Below, one piece after another: positions 63,099 to 64,000 of a stretch of 64,000 bases of DNA. Made by a program: the position numbers and the translations under genes. The notes beneath the pieces are model-generated. The model was not told the origin of the DNA. It saw nothing but the letters and a program-made list of their open reading frames with translations, and did not search any database. Position 1 is the stretch's first letter; every line of letters starts with the position of its first letter. The stretch comes from JBFXAF01 sp050184585. Lineage in GTDB: Bacteria; Pseudomonadota; Alphaproteobacteria; Rhizobiales; Rhizobiaceae. The DNA is taken from positions 1 through 64,000 of the forward strand of contig JBFXAF010000011.1 in the NCBI GenBank assembly GCA_050184585.1, written 5' to 3'.

Positions 63099-64000
63099 CT
63101 AGTTGGCCGCGGCGACGGGCGCCACGAGCGCGGTGATGCGACGAAGGGCGACGCGCCTGTTGAGCCGCTCCGGCTCCTCGGTCTCGACCTTGAGGTAGGT
63201 CTCGCCGTAACCCTGCGTGGCCAGGTTCTCCGGCGGGATGCCGAACACGTCGGTGAGCGCCACGGCGACCGCCTCGGCGCGCCGATCCGAGAGCGCGAGA
63301 TTGGCGGTTTCTGAGCCGACCGCGTCGGTGTGTCCCTCGATCAGGAACGTCTCGGCGGGGTTCTCCTCGACCAGGCGCGACATGGCGTCCGCCAGACCTT
63401 CGAGTTTCGCGACCTCGCTCTCGGAGATCGATGCCGAACCGAAGTCGAAGGTGATCGTGTCGAGGTCTATCCGGCGCGCCTTGTCGCGGATGCGCGCGGA
63501 ACGCTGCACCTCGTCGAGGCCGTAGAGACGCTCGACCCGTTCCACCGGCGGCTGATCGAGGAACGAATAGTACTCGTCCGGGTCGTCGACCCGGCCGGCG
63601 TCGAGGATATAGTCGGACACCGGGACAGTGAGCCTCAGGGGCGGCAGGTCGCGACCTGGGTCGCGCCATCCGCGCCGTTCGTCGCGGTCGCGATAGACGA
63701 GCACGTATTCGCGCCCGTCAGGCGTGATCCGCGAGCGCCGAACGATGTCGCCGTAGCGATCCCGAACGGTCACGATCATCGTCCCGTTCTCGCGGACGAT
63801 GGTTTCACGCGAACGGCCGTTGCGCAGTTCCTCGTAGTACACTTCACGCGCGCCGCGGGACATACGGCCCCTATCGTCGCCACGCACGAAGGTGCGGTTG
63901 TCGATGCGGATGACGACCCGATCTCCGATCTCCTCCACCACCTCGGCATCCTCCGGACGCTCACGGTCGCGGCGGTCCGGTCGATCGACGCGCCGCCCTT
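63099..64000 (-). CDS. OmpA-family protein, C-terminal part (5' end outside window)
   Basis: A peptidoglycan-binding outer-membrane or periplasmic protein. The OmpA C-terminal domain spans the last ~115 residues: TFDFGSASISESEVAKLEGL, FLIEGHTDAVGSETANLALS, RRAEAVAVAL and LNRRVALRRI. The Asp and Arg that clamp diaminopimelate are present. Upstream residues are rich in Arg/Asp with DRYGDIVRRSRI-like repeats. The frame stays open to the right edge without a stop, so the true start lies beyond 64000; a GTG at 63941 is unlikely to be the start. Confidence 0.88.
   Translation of the reverse strand, partial: GRRVDRPDRRDRERPEDAEVVEEIGDRVVIRIDNRTFVRGDDRGRMSRGAREVYYEELRNGRSRETIVRENGTMIVTVRDRYGDIVRRSRITPDGREYVLVYRDRDERRGWRDPGRDLPPLRLTVPVSDYILDAGRVDDPDEYYSFLDQPPVERVERLYGLDEVQRSARIRDKARRIDLDTITFDFGSASISESEVAKLEGLADAMSRLVEENPAETFLIEGHTDAVGSETANLALSDRRAEAVAVALTDVFGIPPENLATQGYGETYLKVETEEPERLNRRVALRRITALVAPVAAAN

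Overview
The window is high-GC DNA of alphaproteobacterial type. Gene content and order point to a member of the Hyphomicrobiales (Rhizobiales), most like the Phyllobacteriaceae/Mesorhizobium group. The markers are the block ubiquinol-cytochrome c chaperone / DUF177 / plsX / fabH / ihfA / merR, the block glyA-nrdR-ribD-ribE with ribH-nusB, a K+-independent H+-pyrophosphatase, a DUF1344 protein and a UvrB with a long tail. The genus is an inference. I saw no rRNA, tRNA, CRISPR array, phage module or transposase.

Layout. 1-1226: C-terminal end of an autotransporter. 1248-6214: the plsX-fabH-ihfA-merR block with divergent bamE. 6358-8502: hppA. 8698-15174: an MFS transporter, nusB, ribH, ribE, ribD, nrdR and glyA, all on the minus strand, with one DUF1801 gene against them. 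15453-18305: a second autotransporter whose barrel is nearly a copy of the first. 18341-18625: intergenic palindromic repeats. 18811-22514: a GntR regulator and a DctP-Q-M TRAP transporter. 22595-25456: a large DUF4062 / STAND NTPase / FGE-like protein. 25527-33736: mostly small membrane, secreted and hypothetical genes, with an alpha/beta hydrolase, an FAD oxidase and a Kazal-domain protein. 33838-36169: an endonuclease/exonuclease/phosphatase-fold gene and a phospholipase D-type (cardiolipin synthase-like) gene. 36233-40640: VOC, flavoprotein, a zinc-ribbon protein and uvrB. 40746-60256: the most unusual part (next paragraph). 60278-64000: an exonuclease-CBS-DUF294 protein, a YqhA-family protein and a partial OmpA-family protein.

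The notable region. Two large genes (42229-45081 minus, 57095-60256 plus) share a TIR domain and linker that are almost identical in DNA, as inverted repeats of about 610 bp lying about 12 kb apart. Their C-terminal sensor parts differ: a divergent propeller-like region in one and about 16 WD40 blades in the other. One TIR gene sits directly upstream of an orphan EnvZ-like histidine kinase, the other directly downstream of an orphan OmpR-like response regulator. Inverting the segment between the repeats would place regulator, TIR gene and kinase in one line on one strand. The simplest reading is that recombination between the TIR copies split a two-component operon. Inside the segment lies a predicted exported caspase-TPR protein. 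With the STAND/FGE protein at 22.6 kb, the window holds four large signalling or conflict-type proteins scattered among housekeeping genes.

All domain and family calls are from reading the translated sequence, with no database search.
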